In this document: in pieces, positions 17,483 through 27,115 of the stretch | Layout: the number at the start of each line of letters is the position of its first letter | How positions within the stretch are numbered: the first letter of the stretch is position 1 | Assembly (NCBI RefSeq): GCF_012927645.1 | Contig: NZ_JABBMT010000034.1 | Location: forward strand, 1-35,839 | Length of the DNA stretch: 35,839 bases | Origin: Pseudoalteromonas arctica | Lineage (GTDB): Bacteria; Pseudomonadota; Gammaproteobacteria; Enterobacterales; Alteromonadaceae | Direction: 5' to 3' | Made by a program: the position numbers and the translations under genes | The notes under the pieces: model-generated | Database searches by the model: none | What the model saw: the letters and a program-made list of their open reading frames with translations, nothing else | Told to the model about the DNA's origin: nothing

Positions 17483-19066
17483 ATGTCTAATTTATTAAAC
17501 GAAATCAATACGCGACGCACGTTCGCTATCATCTCGCACCCCGATGCTGGTAAAACCACCATCACTGAAAAAGTACTGTTATTCGGACAAGCAATTCAAA
17601 AAGCCGGTACTGTTAAAGGCCGTGGTTCAAACCAGCACGCAAAATCAGACTGGATGGAAATGGAAAAAGAGCGTGGTATCTCAGTAACGACCTCTGTAAT
17701 GCAGTTTCCATATAATAAAGCGCTAGTAAATTTACTGGATACCCCTGGGCATGAAGATTTCTCTGAAGATACTTATCGTACGCTTACCGCGGTAGATTCA
17801 TGTTTGATGGTGATTGATGCGGCAAAAGGTGTGGAAGATCGTACCCGTAAATTAATGGAAGTAACGCGCTTACGTACCACGCCAATTGTGACATTTATGA
17901 ATAAATGTGACCGTGATATACGTGACCCAATGGAGCTGTTAGACGAAGTTGAGACTGAACTTAACATCGCATGTGCACCAATTACTTGGCCTATCGGCTG
18001 CGGCAAAGAGTTTAAAGGTGTTTATCATATTCACCGTGGTGAAACCTTGTTATACAAAACCGGCCAAGGCCATACTATTCAGGAAGTGCGTAGTATTAAA
18101 GGGCTTGATAACCCAGAGCTTGATGAAGCGATTGGTGATGAGCTTGCTGAGCAATTACGTGAAGAGTTAGAACTTGTTATTGGTGCATCGCACGAATTTG
18201 ATTTAGAGCTATTTTTAGCGGGTGAGTTATCGCCGGTATATTTTGGTACAGCGCTTGGTAACTTTGGTGTTGACCATGTGCTTGATGGCCTGACTGAGTG
18301 GGCACCAACGCCATTACCGCGTGAAACAGAAGACCGTACTGTTGTTGCAACAGAAGAAAATTTCACCGGGTTTGTATTTAAAATCCAAGCAAACATGGAT
18401 CCAAAACACCGTGATCGTATTGCGTTTATGCGTATTGTGTCGGGTAAATACAGCCAGGGCATGAAAATGAACCATGTGCGGATAGGTAAACAAGTCAGTA
18501 TTTCTGATGCGGTAACTTTTATGGCCGGCGACCGTGAGCGTGCAGCTGATGCCTATGCAGGCGATATTATTGGTTTACATAACCACGGTACAATTCAAAT
18601 TGGTGATACCTTTACGCAAGGCGAAAAGCTTAAATTTAGTGGTATTCCGAACTTTGCGCCGGAGTTGTTCCGTCGTATTCGTTTGCGCGATCCACTAAAA
18701 CAAAAGCAGTTATTAAAAGGCTTAGTACAGCTATCTGAAGAAGGTGCAGTACAAGTATTTAGACCGCTAATTAATAACGACTTAATTGTAGGCGCGGTTG
18801 GTATATTGCAGTTTGATGTGGTTGTAGCGCGTTTGAAAGCAGAATATAACGTAGATGCTCTATACGAAAGTGTAAATGTAAATACCGCACGTTGGGTGAG
18901 TTCGGATGACGTTAAAAAGTTTGAAGATTTTAAACGTAAGTGCGAAAGCAACTTAGCGCTTGATGGCGGCGATAACTTAACTTACATAGCGCCAAGTCGC
19001 GTAAATCTTAATTTATCAATAGAGCGTTACCCTGAAGTGACATTTAACCACACGCGTGAAAATTAG
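17483..19066 (+). CDS. prfC: Peptide chain release factor 3
   Basis: This 527-residue translational GTPase recycles RF1/RF2 from the ribosome after peptide release. It has the P-loop HPDAGKTT (about residues 19-26), the switch II motif DTPGHEDF and NKCD for guanine specificity, then the EF-Tu-like domain 2 and the RF3 C-terminal domain. The length and sequence match RF3 rather than EF-G. It is followed 55 bp later by argS. Confidence 0.97.
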   Translation: MSNLLNEINTRRTFAIISHPDAGKTTITEKVLLFGQAIQKAGTVKGRGSNQHAKSDWMEMEKERGISVTTSVMQFPYNKALVNLLDTPGHEDFSEDTYRTLTAVDSCLMVIDAAKGVEDRTRKLMEVTRLRTTPIVTFMNKCDRDIRDPMELLDEVETELNIACAPITWPIGCGKEFKGVYHIHRGETLLYKTGQGHTIQEVRSIKGLDNPELDEAIGDELAEQLREELELVIGASHEFDLELFLAGELSPVYFGTALGNFGVDHVLDGLTEWAPTPLPRETEDRTVVATEENFTGFVFKIQANMDPKHRDRIAFMRIVSGKYSQGMKMNHVRIGKQVSISDAVTFMAGDRERAADAYAGDIIGLHNHGTIQIGDTFTQGEKLKFSGIPNFAPELFRRIRLRDPLKQKQLLKGLVQLSEEGAVQVFRPLINNDLIVGAVGILQFDVVVARLKAEYNVDALYESVNVNTARWVSSDDVKKFEDFKRKCESNLALDGGDNLTYIAPSRVNLNLSIERYPEVTFNHTREN

Positions 19067-19084
19067 ACTCAAATTTTAATTTTA

Positions 19085-19102
19085 AGCCCGCCAACGCGGG
19101 CT
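19085..19102 (+). other. GC-rich hairpin between prfC and argS
   Basis: AGCCCGC (19085-19091) and GCGGGCT (19096-19102) form a perfect 7-bp stem with a CAAC loop, between the prfC stop and the argS start. There is no T-run after it, and the argS ATG begins 20 nt later. It therefore looks more like an mRNA stability, attenuation or processing hairpin than a terminator. Confidence 0.55.
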
Positions 19103-19121
19103 GGTAAAGGTAATAAATTAC

Positions 19122-20864
19122 ATGAATATTCGTACCCTACTAATTGAAAGAGCCATCGCAGCCATGACTGGCGCAGGCCTACCAGCAGATACTAACCCTG
19201 CGGTAACACAGAGTACTCGTGCACAATTTGGTGACTACCAAATTAATGGTGCAATGGGCGCTGCTAAAAAAATGAAAAGCAACCCGCGAGAGCTTGCACA
19301 GCAAATTATTAATCACTTAAATGTAAGTGATATCGCAGACAAAACAGAAATTGCTGGCCCTGGTTTTATCAATATCCACCTAAAACCTGAGTTTTTAGCG
19401 CACAGCTTAAAAGCGGCAAACCAAGATGCAAAACTGGCTGTTGCTGAGCATGCACAACCGCAAAAAGTAGTGGTTGATTACTCATCACCTAACCTTGCTA
19501 AAGAAATGCACGTAGGGCATTTACGTTCAACGATCATTGGTGACGCAGTAGTACGTGCACTGGAGTTTCGCGGCGACACGGTTATTCGTCAAAATCACAT
19601 GGGCGATTGGGGCACACAATTTGGTATGCTGATTGCGCATTTAGAAGATCAAATCAGCCAAGGTGTTGATTTAGATTCTGTGGCACTGGCTGATCTAGAA
19701 ACTTTCTACCGCGACGCTAAAAAGCGTTTTGATGATGAACAAGGCTTTGCCGATAAAGCTCGTGACTACGTAGTAAAACTGCAAGGTGGTGACGCGCACT
19801 GTGAAAAATTGTGGAAACTATTTATAGCTACTTCTGTAAAACATTCCGAAGAAGTATACAAACGCTTAAATGTAACACTTACGCCAGACGACATTATGGC
19901 TGAAAGTGCTTATAACAGTGAGCTGAACAATATCATTAAGCTCTTACAAGATAAAAATATTGCCGTTGAGTCACAAGGTGCACAGGTGGTTTTTTTGGAT
20001 GAGCTGGCAAATAAAGATGGTGAGCCATCAGTGTTTATCGTGCAAAAGTCAGGTGGCGGTTTCTTATACGCAACCACCGATTTAGCTGCCTGTAATTACC
20101 GTTCAAACAAGTTAGGCGCAGCCCGCATTTTAATTTTTGTTGATGCGCGTCAAAGCTTACACTTCAGTCAAGTAGAGCTTACAGCCCGTAAAGCCGGTTT
20201 ACTGCGCGATGAAACTAGCTACGAGTTTTGCCCATTTGGCACCATGATGGGTGAAGACGGCAAACCATTTAAAACCCGTACTGGTGGCACAGTAAAATTA
20301 GCCGATTTACTTGAAGAATCAATTGTTCGTGCAACCGCAAAACTTGCTGAGCGTGAATCTGATTTAAGCGACGCTGAGCGCAGTGAAATTGCCCGCAAAG
20401 TTGGTATTGGCGCAGTTAAATACGCTGATTTATCGAAAAACCGTACTAGTGATTATATTTTCAACTGGGACAGTATGCTTAGCTTTGAAGGCGCAACAGC
20501 ACCTTACCTACAATATGCCTACACACGTGTACGCAGTATTTTCCGTAAATCAGGCATAGACGCAGCAAATTTAAACGCAGATGTCGCGATTGTTGAGCCG
20601 CAAGAAAAAACCCTAGCGCTTAAACTACTGCAATTAGAAGAAGTACTTGATCAAATGATCAGTGAGGCAACCCCACACGTATTGTGTAGTTACTTATACG
20701 AGCTTGCCAGCCTATACATGACCTTCTACGAAGCTTGCCCAGTACTTAAAGAAGGTGTAGAGCCAAGTGTACGTGACAGCCGGTTAGTGTTGTGTAATTT
20801 GGTGGCGGATACGCTGAAAACAGGATTGGATCTGTTAGGCATCGAAGTCATGGAGCAAATGTAA
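19122..20864 (+). CDS. argS: Arginine--tRNA ligase
   Basis: The 580-residue class I synthetase charges tRNA-Arg. It has the N-terminal tRNA-D-loop recognition (Add1) domain (about residues 1-110), the HIGH-type motif His130-Val-Gly-His133 in [17 protein letters not shown], and the [10 protein letters not shown] segment in place of a canonical KMSKS. The DALR anticodon-binding domain lies at the C-terminus. Length is normal. The C-terminal end is followed within 2 nt by a large palindromic element. Confidence 0.97.
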   Translation: MNIRTLLIERAIAAMTGAGLPADTNPAVTQSTRAQFGDYQINGAMGAAKKMKSNPRELAQQIINHLNVSDIADKTEIAGPGFINIHLKPEFLAHSLKAANQDAKLAVAEHAQPQKVVVDYSSPNLAKEMHVGHLRSTIIGDAVVRALEFRGDTVIRQNHMGDWGTQFGMLIAHLEDQISQGVDLDSVALADLETFYRDAKKRFDDEQGFADKARDYVVKLQGGDAHCEKLWKLFIATSVKHSEEVYKRLNVTLTPDDIMAESAYNSELNNIIKLLQDKNIAVESQGAQVVFLDELANKDGEPSVFIVQKSGGGFLYATTDLAACNYRSNKLGAARILIFVDARQSLHFSQVELTARKAGLLRDETSYEFCPFGTMMGEDGKPFKTRTGGTVKLADLLEESIVRATAKLAERESDLSDAERSEIARKVGIGAVKYADLSKNRTSDYIFNWDSMLSFEGATAPYLQYAYTRVRSIFRKSGIDAANLNADVAIVEPQEKTLALKLLQLEEVLDQMISEATPHVLCSYLYELASLYMTFYEACPVLKEGVEPSVRDSRLVLCNLVADTLKTGLDLLGIEVMEQM

Positions 20865-20865
20865 T

Positions 20866-20987
20866 CTGCTGCGTGTAGTTCGCTTTAGCTGCGTTAATGA
20901 GTTTATTTAGCCTAAGTCACATACAAAATACGTATGCTCCTTGGCATAAATAAACTCACTGCCTTGCTAGCGCTCCTACACTTGCAG
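20866..20987. repeat. 122-nt imperfect palindrome immediately after argS
   Basis: The core is a perfect 11-bp pair, GAGTTTATTTA (20899-20909) with TAAATAAACTC (20947-20957). It continues inward through GCC/GGC, AAG/CTT and CATAC (20920-20924)/GTATG (20932-20936). Outer arms also match: CTGC (20866-20869) with GCAG (20984-20987), and GTGTAG (20873-20878) with CTACAC (20976-20981). The structure could be a transcription-end hairpin for argS or a small palindromic mobile (MITE/REP-like) element. No T-run or clear target duplication was seen. Confidence 0.65.
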
Positions 20988-21000
20988 ATAATTTTAAGTG

Positions 21001-21035
21001 CTAGGTGCTAGGTGCTAGGTGCTAGGTGCTAGGTG
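21001..21035. repeat. Five tandem copies of the heptamer CTAGGTG
   Basis: The unit CTAGGTG is repeated five times without error, 65 bp upstream of the pdxH start. Heptamer arrays can change copy number by slippage. Related CTAG-rich tracts occur at 683-706 and 29687-29722, suggesting a family of intergenic repeats in this genome. No function is evident. Confidence 0.9.
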
Positions 21036-21099
21036 TAGCTTGACACTGAGCTGCAATTGTTTAATTTTACAGCTTACAGCTGATAAAGAAGGATTTGAT

Positions 21100-21738
21100 A
21101 TGAAACTCGAAGATATTCGTCGCGAGTACCTGCAAAATGGGTTAAGCGAAGATAATTTGCTTGATTGCCCATTTAAGCAATTTGAAAAATGGCTTGATAA
21201 TGCTGTAACGGCTAATTTATCAGATCCAACGGCGATGGTGGTGGCAACGGTTGATGAAACCGGTCAGCCTTCACAACGTATTGTGTTGTTAAAGCATCTT
21301 GATGATAACGGGTTTGTGTTTTTTACCAATACCGGCTCACGTAAAGCACAAGAGCTTAAAGGCAATAACAAAATATCGCTGCACTTTCCGTGGCACACCA
21401 TGGAACGCCAAGTAATTGTGTACGGTGAAGCTAAACCTTTACCAGCGTCAGCAGTTGCCAAGTACTTTTTATCACGCCCTAAAGAAAGTCAGTTAGCAGC
21501 ATGGGCGTCAGCACAAAGCCGACCGGTTTCATCGCGTAAAGTGTTGATGGAAACTTTTGCTAATATGAAAAATAAATTTGCTAAGGGTGAAATTCCACTC
21601 CCTGATTTTTGGGGCGGCTATTGTGTAGTACCGACTAAAATTGAGTTTTGGCAAGGTGGTGCGCATCGTCTTCATGACCGTTTTATGTACCAGCGCCAAG
21701 CTGATAATAGTTGGCAAGTCACTCGTTTAAACCCATAA
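21100..21738 (+). CDS. pdxH: Pyridoxine/pyridoxamine 5'-phosphate oxidase
   Basis: From the ATG at 21100 this is a 212-residue FMN enzyme that oxidises pyridoxine or pyridoxamine phosphate to pyridoxal phosphate. The segments [25 protein letters not shown] and the C-terminal [14 protein letters not shown] and RLNP end match PdxH. The start was chosen because AAGAAGGA lies 8 nt upstream and the family begins here. The frame also stays open through the heptamer repeat from 21019, but that region has no family similarity. Confidence 0.95.
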   Translation: MKLEDIRREYLQNGLSEDNLLDCPFKQFEKWLDNAVTANLSDPTAMVVATVDETGQPSQRIVLLKHLDDNGFVFFTNTGSRKAQELKGNNKISLHFPWHTMERQVIVYGEAKPLPASAVAKYFLSRPKESQLAAWASAQSRPVSSRKVLMETFANMKNKFAKGEIPLPDFWGGYCVVPTKIEFWQGGAHRLHDRFMYQRQADNSWQVTRLNP

Positions 21739-21744
21739 CTTGTT

Positions 21745-22518
21745 ATGACGTTTATTGATTCTCACTGCCACTTTGATTTTGCTGAATTTGATACCGAGCG
21801 CGTGCAACTTATGGTGCAATGTCAGCAGCTGGGAATTGAAACCTTAATCGTGCCAGGGGTTACCTTGGCACAATCTCATTCGTTAATTTCTTTTTCTCAA
21901 CAATATTCTTGTGTACGTATTTGTATGGGGTTGCACCCTTATTTTATGGCAGAACATATTGATGATCATCTAGCTAAATTGAGTGAGCTTGCCTTACAAT
22001 ATCGTACACAGCTGGTGGCGATTGGTGAGTGTGGTATCGATCGTAGTATTGAAAATATCGAAAAACAAACTCAGATATTTGAGCATCATATCGACCTTGC
22101 TAATCAGCTTGAGTTACCATTGATAGTACATCATCGACAAAGCCATGATCTTATTGCACAGTCACTGAAACGCTGTAAGCCAAAATATGGTGGCGTTATA
22201 CATGCTTTTTCAGGCTCATTACAACAAGCACAGTATTATATTAAACAGGGTTTTAAACTCGGGGTAGGCGGGGTGATCACTTATCAGCGAGCGCAAAAAA
22301 CACGCTCCGTTGTTGCTCAAATAGCACCGCAGCACTTACTATTAGAAACAGATGCACCTGCAATGCCGTTAGCGGGGTTTCAGGGGCAAATAAATACGCC
22401 GTTACAGTTACCCTTGGTATTTGAGCAGCTATGTCAATTAAAGCAGATCACAACGCCTTACAAGGCGGGTTTTCAAAAGCAGCTTTATAATTCGTGCTCA
22501 GAACTTTTTCGAATATAA
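21745..22518 (+). CDS. TatD-family metal-dependent hydrolase (YjjV-like)
   Basis: The 257-residue TIM-barrel hydrolase carries the metal ligands of the TatD family: His7 and His9 in DSHCHFD, Glu95 in GECGID, the HHRQ segment, and Asp in LETDAPAMPL. TatD proteins are metal-dependent nucleases; the YjjV subgroup is suggested by length and by position near pdxH/serB, but this is not certain. The gene starts 6 bp after pdxH and is probably co-transcribed. Its last 34 bp overlap the convergent smp-like gene. Confidence 0.88.
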   Translation: MTFIDSHCHFDFAEFDTERVQLMVQCQQLGIETLIVPGVTLAQSHSLISFSQQYSCVRICMGLHPYFMAEHIDDHLAKLSELALQYRTQLVAIGECGIDRSIENIEKQTQIFEHHIDLANQLELPLIVHHRQSHDLIAQSLKRCKPKYGGVIHAFSGSLQQAQYYIKQGFKLGVGGVITYQRAQKTRSVVAQIAPQHLLLETDAPAMPLAGFQGQINTPLQLPLVFEQLCQLKQITTPYKAGFQKQLYNSCSELFRI

Positions 22519-23111
22519 CGGTTTACTTGCCAGCGTTTTAAACCACGCCCTAATTGCCAAGTAAAAATACAGGTGATCACGAGCATCAGTAATACTTGGC
22601 GGCCTAAGTCATGAAAGCTGCTATGACTGGTTGCCACTGCTGAGCGGGTCAAATAGGTTATTGCAACAAATCCCAGTGGGCGGTCGTCATCACTGATTAT
22701 CGGTTCAACAAACGGGGTTTTAAGTTTACTAATACCTGGAGTGGAGTTGGGCAGCTTACCTAAAATATGGTGAGCTTGCCAATTATCGCTACTGGCGATA
22801 AGTATGCCTTGCTGATCGTAAATCGTTGCTGCCAGTACAAACTCATCTTTGCTTATGCTGTTACATAAGGCTGTTAATTCAGGTTTGTTTTTTTCAAGTA
22901 GCGGCGTTTTGGCATTGAGAGCCATAAAACGAGTTAAGCTTTTTGCTGTGCTGTCGGCACTATCATAAAGCAACTGGTGGCTTTGAAAACTACCATTAAC
23001 AGCAACCCAAGTCAGCAATACAAAGCATGCCGCAGCAATACTTAATCGCACTAGACGTTGCCTAATAGATGCTGAAATAGGGTTTTTGAGATGGTTATTT
23101 TTCATAGTCAC
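22485..23111 (-). CDS. Membrane protein of the AhpA/YtjB (Smp) family
   Basis: The 208-residue protein has two transmembrane helices (about residues 21-41 and 172-188) flanking a periplasmic region, and a basic cytoplasmic tail. The size, topology and position divergent from serB match Escherichia coli YtjB (Smp). The biochemical role is not established. The start MTMKNN allows Met1 or Met3. The 128-bp gap to serB should hold both promoters. Confidence 0.78.
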   Translation of the reverse strand: MTMKNNHLKNPISASIRQRLVRLSIAAACFVLLTWVAVNGSFQSHQLLYDSADSTAKSLTRFMALNAKTPLLEKNKPELTALCNSISKDEFVLAATIYDQQGILIASSDNWQAHHILGKLPNSTPGISKLKTPFVEPIISDDDRPLGFVAITYLTRSAVATSHSSFHDLGRQVLLMLVITCIFTWQLGRGLKRWQVNRYIRKSSEHEL

Positions 23112-23239
23112 CGTTTACGCTGCTGACAGCTTTTGTTTTTGATGTTACAACTAAGCGTAACTATAACCTTAAATCCCCCTTGATGGCTAATTAACTGTTA
23201 TTTTACAGGGGAGACATTAGTATCATTTTTGGAGTTATT

Positions 23240-24253
23240 ATGACATTGGAGCGCTTTGCGAGCCTTTCATCAGAGCAGTTATCGGCACAGCTGTCGTTAG
23301 GTAATTGGTATCACTATCAAGATACTTTCTTAGTACCCACAAACTTATCAATTGATCCGCAAGGAATGTTTAGCATTGCTTTTTCTGGGGATTTTAGTGG
23401 CCAACAACTAGCTAATATAATTAACTTTTTAGCTCAGCAGCAGTTTATAGTCAGCGCATTTTGTCGTTATCAACCAGAGCCAAAATTAAGCCCCGCACTG
23501 TGTTTTTACAGCGAGGCACCCAGTTCAATCATTAATCCTTTGGTACTGAATGAATTTGCCCATCCATTGGGATTTCAGCTTGTACAAGTTAACCAGCCAC
23601 CGCGCCTGACTAACCCAGGCCTATTGGTAATGGATATGGACTCAACCGCGATTACCATTGAATGTATTGACGAAATCGCAAGGCTTGCTGATGTCTATGG
23701 TGATGTCGCTGCGGTAACTGCGCAAGCGATGGCTGGTAAGTTAGATTTTAGTGAAAGCTTACATCAACGAGTCGCTAAACTTGCGGGGATTGAGCAAAGC
23801 TTAATTGATGAACTAAAAAATAGCTTACCATTAATGCCAGGGATCAAAGCGTTATGCCAAGTGCTGAAGCAACATAATTGGTATTTAGCCATTGCCTCAG
23901 GTGGCTTTGTACCGTTTGCTGAACAAGTGCAAAAACTGCTTGAACTAGATGAAGTACATGCCAATATGTTGGAATTTAAAGATAATAAGTTAACAGGTAA
24001 AGTGCTAGGCACAATTGTTGATGCGCAGCAAAAGGCCGTGGTGTTGAGTCAATTACAGCAACGATTAAATTTACCTACACAGCAAACAGTGGCGATTGGT
24101 GATGGTGCGAATGATTTAACCATGATGGCTGCGGCAGGACTCGGTGTTGCAGTGCACGGTAAACCTAAAGTTGTTGAACAAGCCCAAGCTGCAATTTGTC
24201 AGGGCTCGCTATTACAATTGTTATACTTACTAACTATTCCTGTTATTAAGTAA
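23240..24253 (+). CDS. serB: Phosphoserine phosphatase
   Basis: The 337-residue HAD phosphatase catalyses the last step of serine synthesis. The N-terminal 120 residues form a regulatory ACT-like region. The catalytic motif DMDST contains nucleophile Asp132 and Asp134, and the ASGGF and GDGANDLTMM motifs follow. GGAG lies 8 nt upstream of the ATG. It ends 5 bp before the convergent PilZ gene, with no obvious terminator between them. Confidence 0.96.
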   Translation: MTLERFASLSSEQLSAQLSLGNWYHYQDTFLVPTNLSIDPQGMFSIAFSGDFSGQQLANIINFLAQQQFIVSAFCRYQPEPKLSPALCFYSEAPSSIINPLVLNEFAHPLGFQLVQVNQPPRLTNPGLLVMDMDSTAITIECIDEIARLADVYGDVAAVTAQAMAGKLDFSESLHQRVAKLAGIEQSLIDELKNSLPLMPGIKALCQVLKQHNWYLAIASGGFVPFAEQVQKLLELDEVHANMLEFKDNKLTGKVLGTIVDAQQKAVVLSQLQQRLNLPTQQTVAIGDGANDLTMMAAAGLGVAVHGKPKVVEQAQAAICQGSLLQLLYLLTIPVIK

Positions 24254-24258
24254 CGGAG

Positions 24259-26745
24259 TTAAGTAAGGCGTTTAAGCCAAATCTGTTTGCGCTTATTCAT
24301 TTGTTCTACCAGCTCTGCGGTAAAGTCCAAATGACTAAGCGTTTCATCTGTTATATCAACCATGTCACCAACACCAGTGACGGCCCACAGTGCCTCTTCA
24401 AGATCTTTTGCTTTGTGCAATGCATATTGACTTACGTATTTAAGCTCGTTAGCTAAGTAATCAGTATCGGGGCGGCCTGTGCGTGAAATATAAATACGCA
24501 TTATAAAGAGTAACTCAGATTTGAGGCCTTTCTTTAAAAAGAGCAACAGTGGGGCATAATCATCACTAGCACTGCACTTGCTTTTTATGGCGTCTTCAAT
24601 GGTTGATTTTTTAGGATCAAAACGAATAAATAAAGTGAAAGGTAACGGTGGATCTTGACGGCTACGATCTTTTATAAGCGGTGTGATCACGTCATTGAGC
24701 TGCTCTGGCGATAAAAAAGCATCAATGCTGGTAGTATTATTAAGCAAGCCATAGTTTTGCAAAATGATATGCAATGGGCTCGGGTACAAGCCTTGACCAA
24801 TTGCACCAGTTTTAAAATGTGCTGCTTCTTTATGTAAATAAAATGGAAATTGGCAAACACTTTTAGTGACCATATTGCGCAGCGCTGTCGATAAGCCTGG
24901 CACTTTTGGCGCTTCTTCAGATACTTTTAATTTATCTTTGTTATTTTCAATTAACAGCGTAAAAAACTTTACCCCCTCGTGTGGGTTATCAGCAATACGC
25001 GAGGCTTTTAAGTTGATAGTGGTGAACGATTTACTAACCGCCATCACTTCGTACTTTAAGTTACTCAGCGTGTGCTTCTTGGTTATTTTTTGCAGCTCAG
25101 GCAAGCTTAATTCAACAATTTCGCCTTTTTGAAAAGTAACCGGTTGGTCGCATTCAATTTGCAAACCCATCACCGAAAAATCACGGCTATGAGCGGTATG
25201 TGTTTGTTCATCGTGAGTGGTTAATACTACATCGGTTTTATACAAATAGCGTTTGTGAGAGCGCAGATTTACATACTCTAAATCAACGGTTTCAAGCTTT
25301 GGTGGGGTTTTATGTTTACCGTGACCAAAGCGCTTGAGCTGATTAACTATACTTTTATCGTAACTAAAGCTTTGGTAATGGGCTTGTTCAACGTCTGTTC
25401 CTACCGCAGTTAAAATCACGAGGTATTTAACGTCTTTGAGCATTCCTTGTACGCGAGGAGTTGGTGGCTTGTTCAATTTTTCAATATCTTTGCCTGCGGT
25501 ATTTGGCAAGCTCAACGGAATATATGAATCTTCAGGATGACTTGGCATTAACTGTACTTTAAAGCATTGCCAGCTTTCTTTTTGACTACCAAAACCAAAA
25601 AATAACGCGCTTAATTGCGGCTCTGCAGTTAATTCAGTACGTGTTGCTGAGTAATAATATACTTTACCAGCAACTACATGGGTAAAGGTATATAAATACT
25701 CTTCTTTAACTGGGGCTGGGTTACTCAATAACTGAGCTAAGCGTCGCTGATTTAAAATGGTGTATAAACATGACAGCTTTCGCTCATCACAAAAATAACG
25801 CTGAATAAAGATATTGTTTTCAGTGGTCAGCACTAAACTTGGGTAGAGCTTATCGTTTTGCAAACTAAAAAAAGTAAATAACGAGGTAACACGGGGAATA
25901 TAATACTGCTCATAGCCTTTTGATACGACGGCATCTAAGGTGTTATCTAAATTTACCTTATAACGACGCTTATTGCCGTGAATAAAGCTTTCTAAAAACT
26001 CATCAAATTTTTCGTTGTTTTCTATAAAAGTACGTTTTAAGCGAATGTGATTAAATTCCAAAGAGGTTTTCTCAACAGCAACAACTTCATATTGAATACC
26101 GTTTTTTAAACCCAATTCAAAATCTTGCTCAAGACCCACTAAGCGCAGTCCTAATCGCTGCCCTTTTTTCACTTGATAGCGCGGTGAGAGCTTTATTTTT
26201 GCGCCACTTAAAGAGATATCTGAAGTGGTTGCCGCAATGGTGTTGTCTTGGCTGAGTTCGACAGTAATTTTGATTGAATAGTTCATCCGTTCTTCACGGC
26301 GACTTTCATAAGAGGCAAACTTAATAACTTGGCAATCTAATTTTTGTTCATTCTGTAATTCAGGTTGTTGTGCTTGTTCAGCCGCTTTTTTTTGCATTAC
26401 GCGATGGTTATTATCGGTGCTCATTACTGCTTCGTAAACAGCAAGGGTATAACCACCATGACGTTCTATGGCTTGTTCAAATACCGCAATGGCGGTTTCA
26501 TCCATAAAGTGTTGTTTGCCTTCATACTCATAAGGTCTAACTTGGCCTGTTACTTGGCCGCGTAAATCAATAAAGCGGGCGATAGGTTGTGACAAGCGCG
26601 ACATTTCCATCTTGATCAAGAACTGCTCAGGTTTTGTTAACCCCGTAGTCATTGATTTAAAGATCGTATCAAATTTGGCATTGCCTAAATATGATTTAAG
26701 CTCGTCAACTAAACTTTCATATTTAAGTAGAGTGTCCTCAGTCAT
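24259..26745 (-). CDS. Large PilZ-domain protein with two c-di-GMP-type motifs
   Basis: This 828-residue soluble protein carries two canonical PilZ signatures. The first is Arg149-x-x-x-Arg153 with Asp176-x-Ser178-x-x-Gly181. The second is Arg495-x-x-x-Arg499 with Asp522-x-Ser524-x-x-Gly527. Each RxxxR plus D/NxSxxG pair is the established c-di-GMP binding pattern. The N-terminal 140 residues, the middle (about 240-480) and the C-terminal 270 residues show no domain I recognise. There is no signal peptide or membrane helix. It sits between serB and radA. A c-di-GMP effector is likely, but its output is unknown. Confidence 0.85.
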   Translation of the reverse strand: MTEDTLLKYESLVDELKSYLGNAKFDTIFKSMTTGLTKPEQFLIKMEMSRLSQPIARFIDLRGQVTGQVRPYEYEGKQHFMDETAIAVFEQAIERHGGYTLAVYEAVMSTDNNHRVMQKKAAEQAQQPELQNEQKLDCQVIKFASYESRREERMNYSIKITVELSQDNTIAATTSDISLSGAKIKLSPRYQVKKGQRLGLRLVGLEQDFELGLKNGIQYEVVAVEKTSLEFNHIRLKRTFIENNEKFDEFLESFIHGNKRRYKVNLDNTLDAVVSKGYEQYYIPRVTSLFTFFSLQNDKLYPSLVLTTENNIFIQRYFCDERKLSCLYTILNQRRLAQLLSNPAPVKEEYLYTFTHVVAGKVYYYSATRTELTAEPQLSALFFGFGSQKESWQCFKVQLMPSHPEDSYIPLSLPNTAGKDIEKLNKPPTPRVQGMLKDVKYLVILTAVGTDVEQAHYQSFSYDKSIVNQLKRFGHGKHKTPPKLETVDLEYVNLRSHKRYLYKTDVVLTTHDEQTHTAHSRDFSVMGLQIECDQPVTFQKGEIVELSLPELQKITKKHTLSNLKYEVMAVSKSFTTINLKASRIADNPHEGVKFFTLLIENNKDKLKVSEEAPKVPGLSTALRNMVTKSVCQFPFYLHKEAAHFKTGAIGQGLYPSPLHIILQNYGLLNNTTSIDAFLSPEQLNDVITPLIKDRSRQDPPLPFTLFIRFDPKKSTIEDAIKSKCSASDDYAPLLLFLKKGLKSELLFIMRIYISRTGRPDTDYLANELKYVSQYALHKAKDLEEALWAVTGVGDMVDITDETLSHLDFTAELVEQMNKRKQIWLKRLT

Positions 26746-27115
26746 TTATAAAACCATCGCCGTCTATTCTAAAAAGTTGGTATACTGCACATGTATTCTC
26801 ACACTCACTTGGTTGCTGATTTGCAGCATGTACGGTGTAATGAGTTACCATCTTTAATTTTTATTATTATGAGATAGCCAAATAAATGGCTCATTACTTT
26901 AGTTTATTAATCAAAAAAGCCCAAGCGCAAAAGATTAAGCAAAAAGTATGCCCTAAAGTAAAAGTGATCAACCTTGCTTTTTATATCTCTCGATTGTGGC
27001 GTTGAATTACCTGATTGGCAAGGCCAATATTCAGGCTCCATAACGCAACAATAAATTAAAGATCTTCCTAGTATGGACATAAATGATTTCAAAATGACGA
27101 AGGTAGGTAAAGTTA
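26746..27115. other. 370-bp gap upstream of radA
   Basis: No well-supported gene is seen. An extended -10 element TGGTATACT (26778-26786) points toward radA, but lies more than 300 bp from its start. A hairpin CCTGATTGGC (27010-27019) with GCCAATATTCAGG (27023-27035) has a 10-bp stem with a 3-nt bulge and an AAG loop. A 39-codon basic ORF at 26886-27005 lacks a ribosome-binding site. The stretch could be a long radA leader or hold a small RNA. Confidence 0.4.

Noticed and set aside
19085..19102. Terminator between prfC and argS
   Set aside because: The stem is perfect but is followed by GGTAAAGG rather than a T-run, and the next gene starts 20 nt later.
21019..21099. N-terminal extension of pdxH through the heptamer repeat
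   Set aside because: The extension is translated repeat sequence without family similarity, and a good AAGAAGGA site supports the ATG at 21100.
26886..27005. A 39-codon basic ORF upstream of radA
   Set aside because: There is no ribosome-binding sequence and no recognisable similarity; kept only as part of the leader finding.
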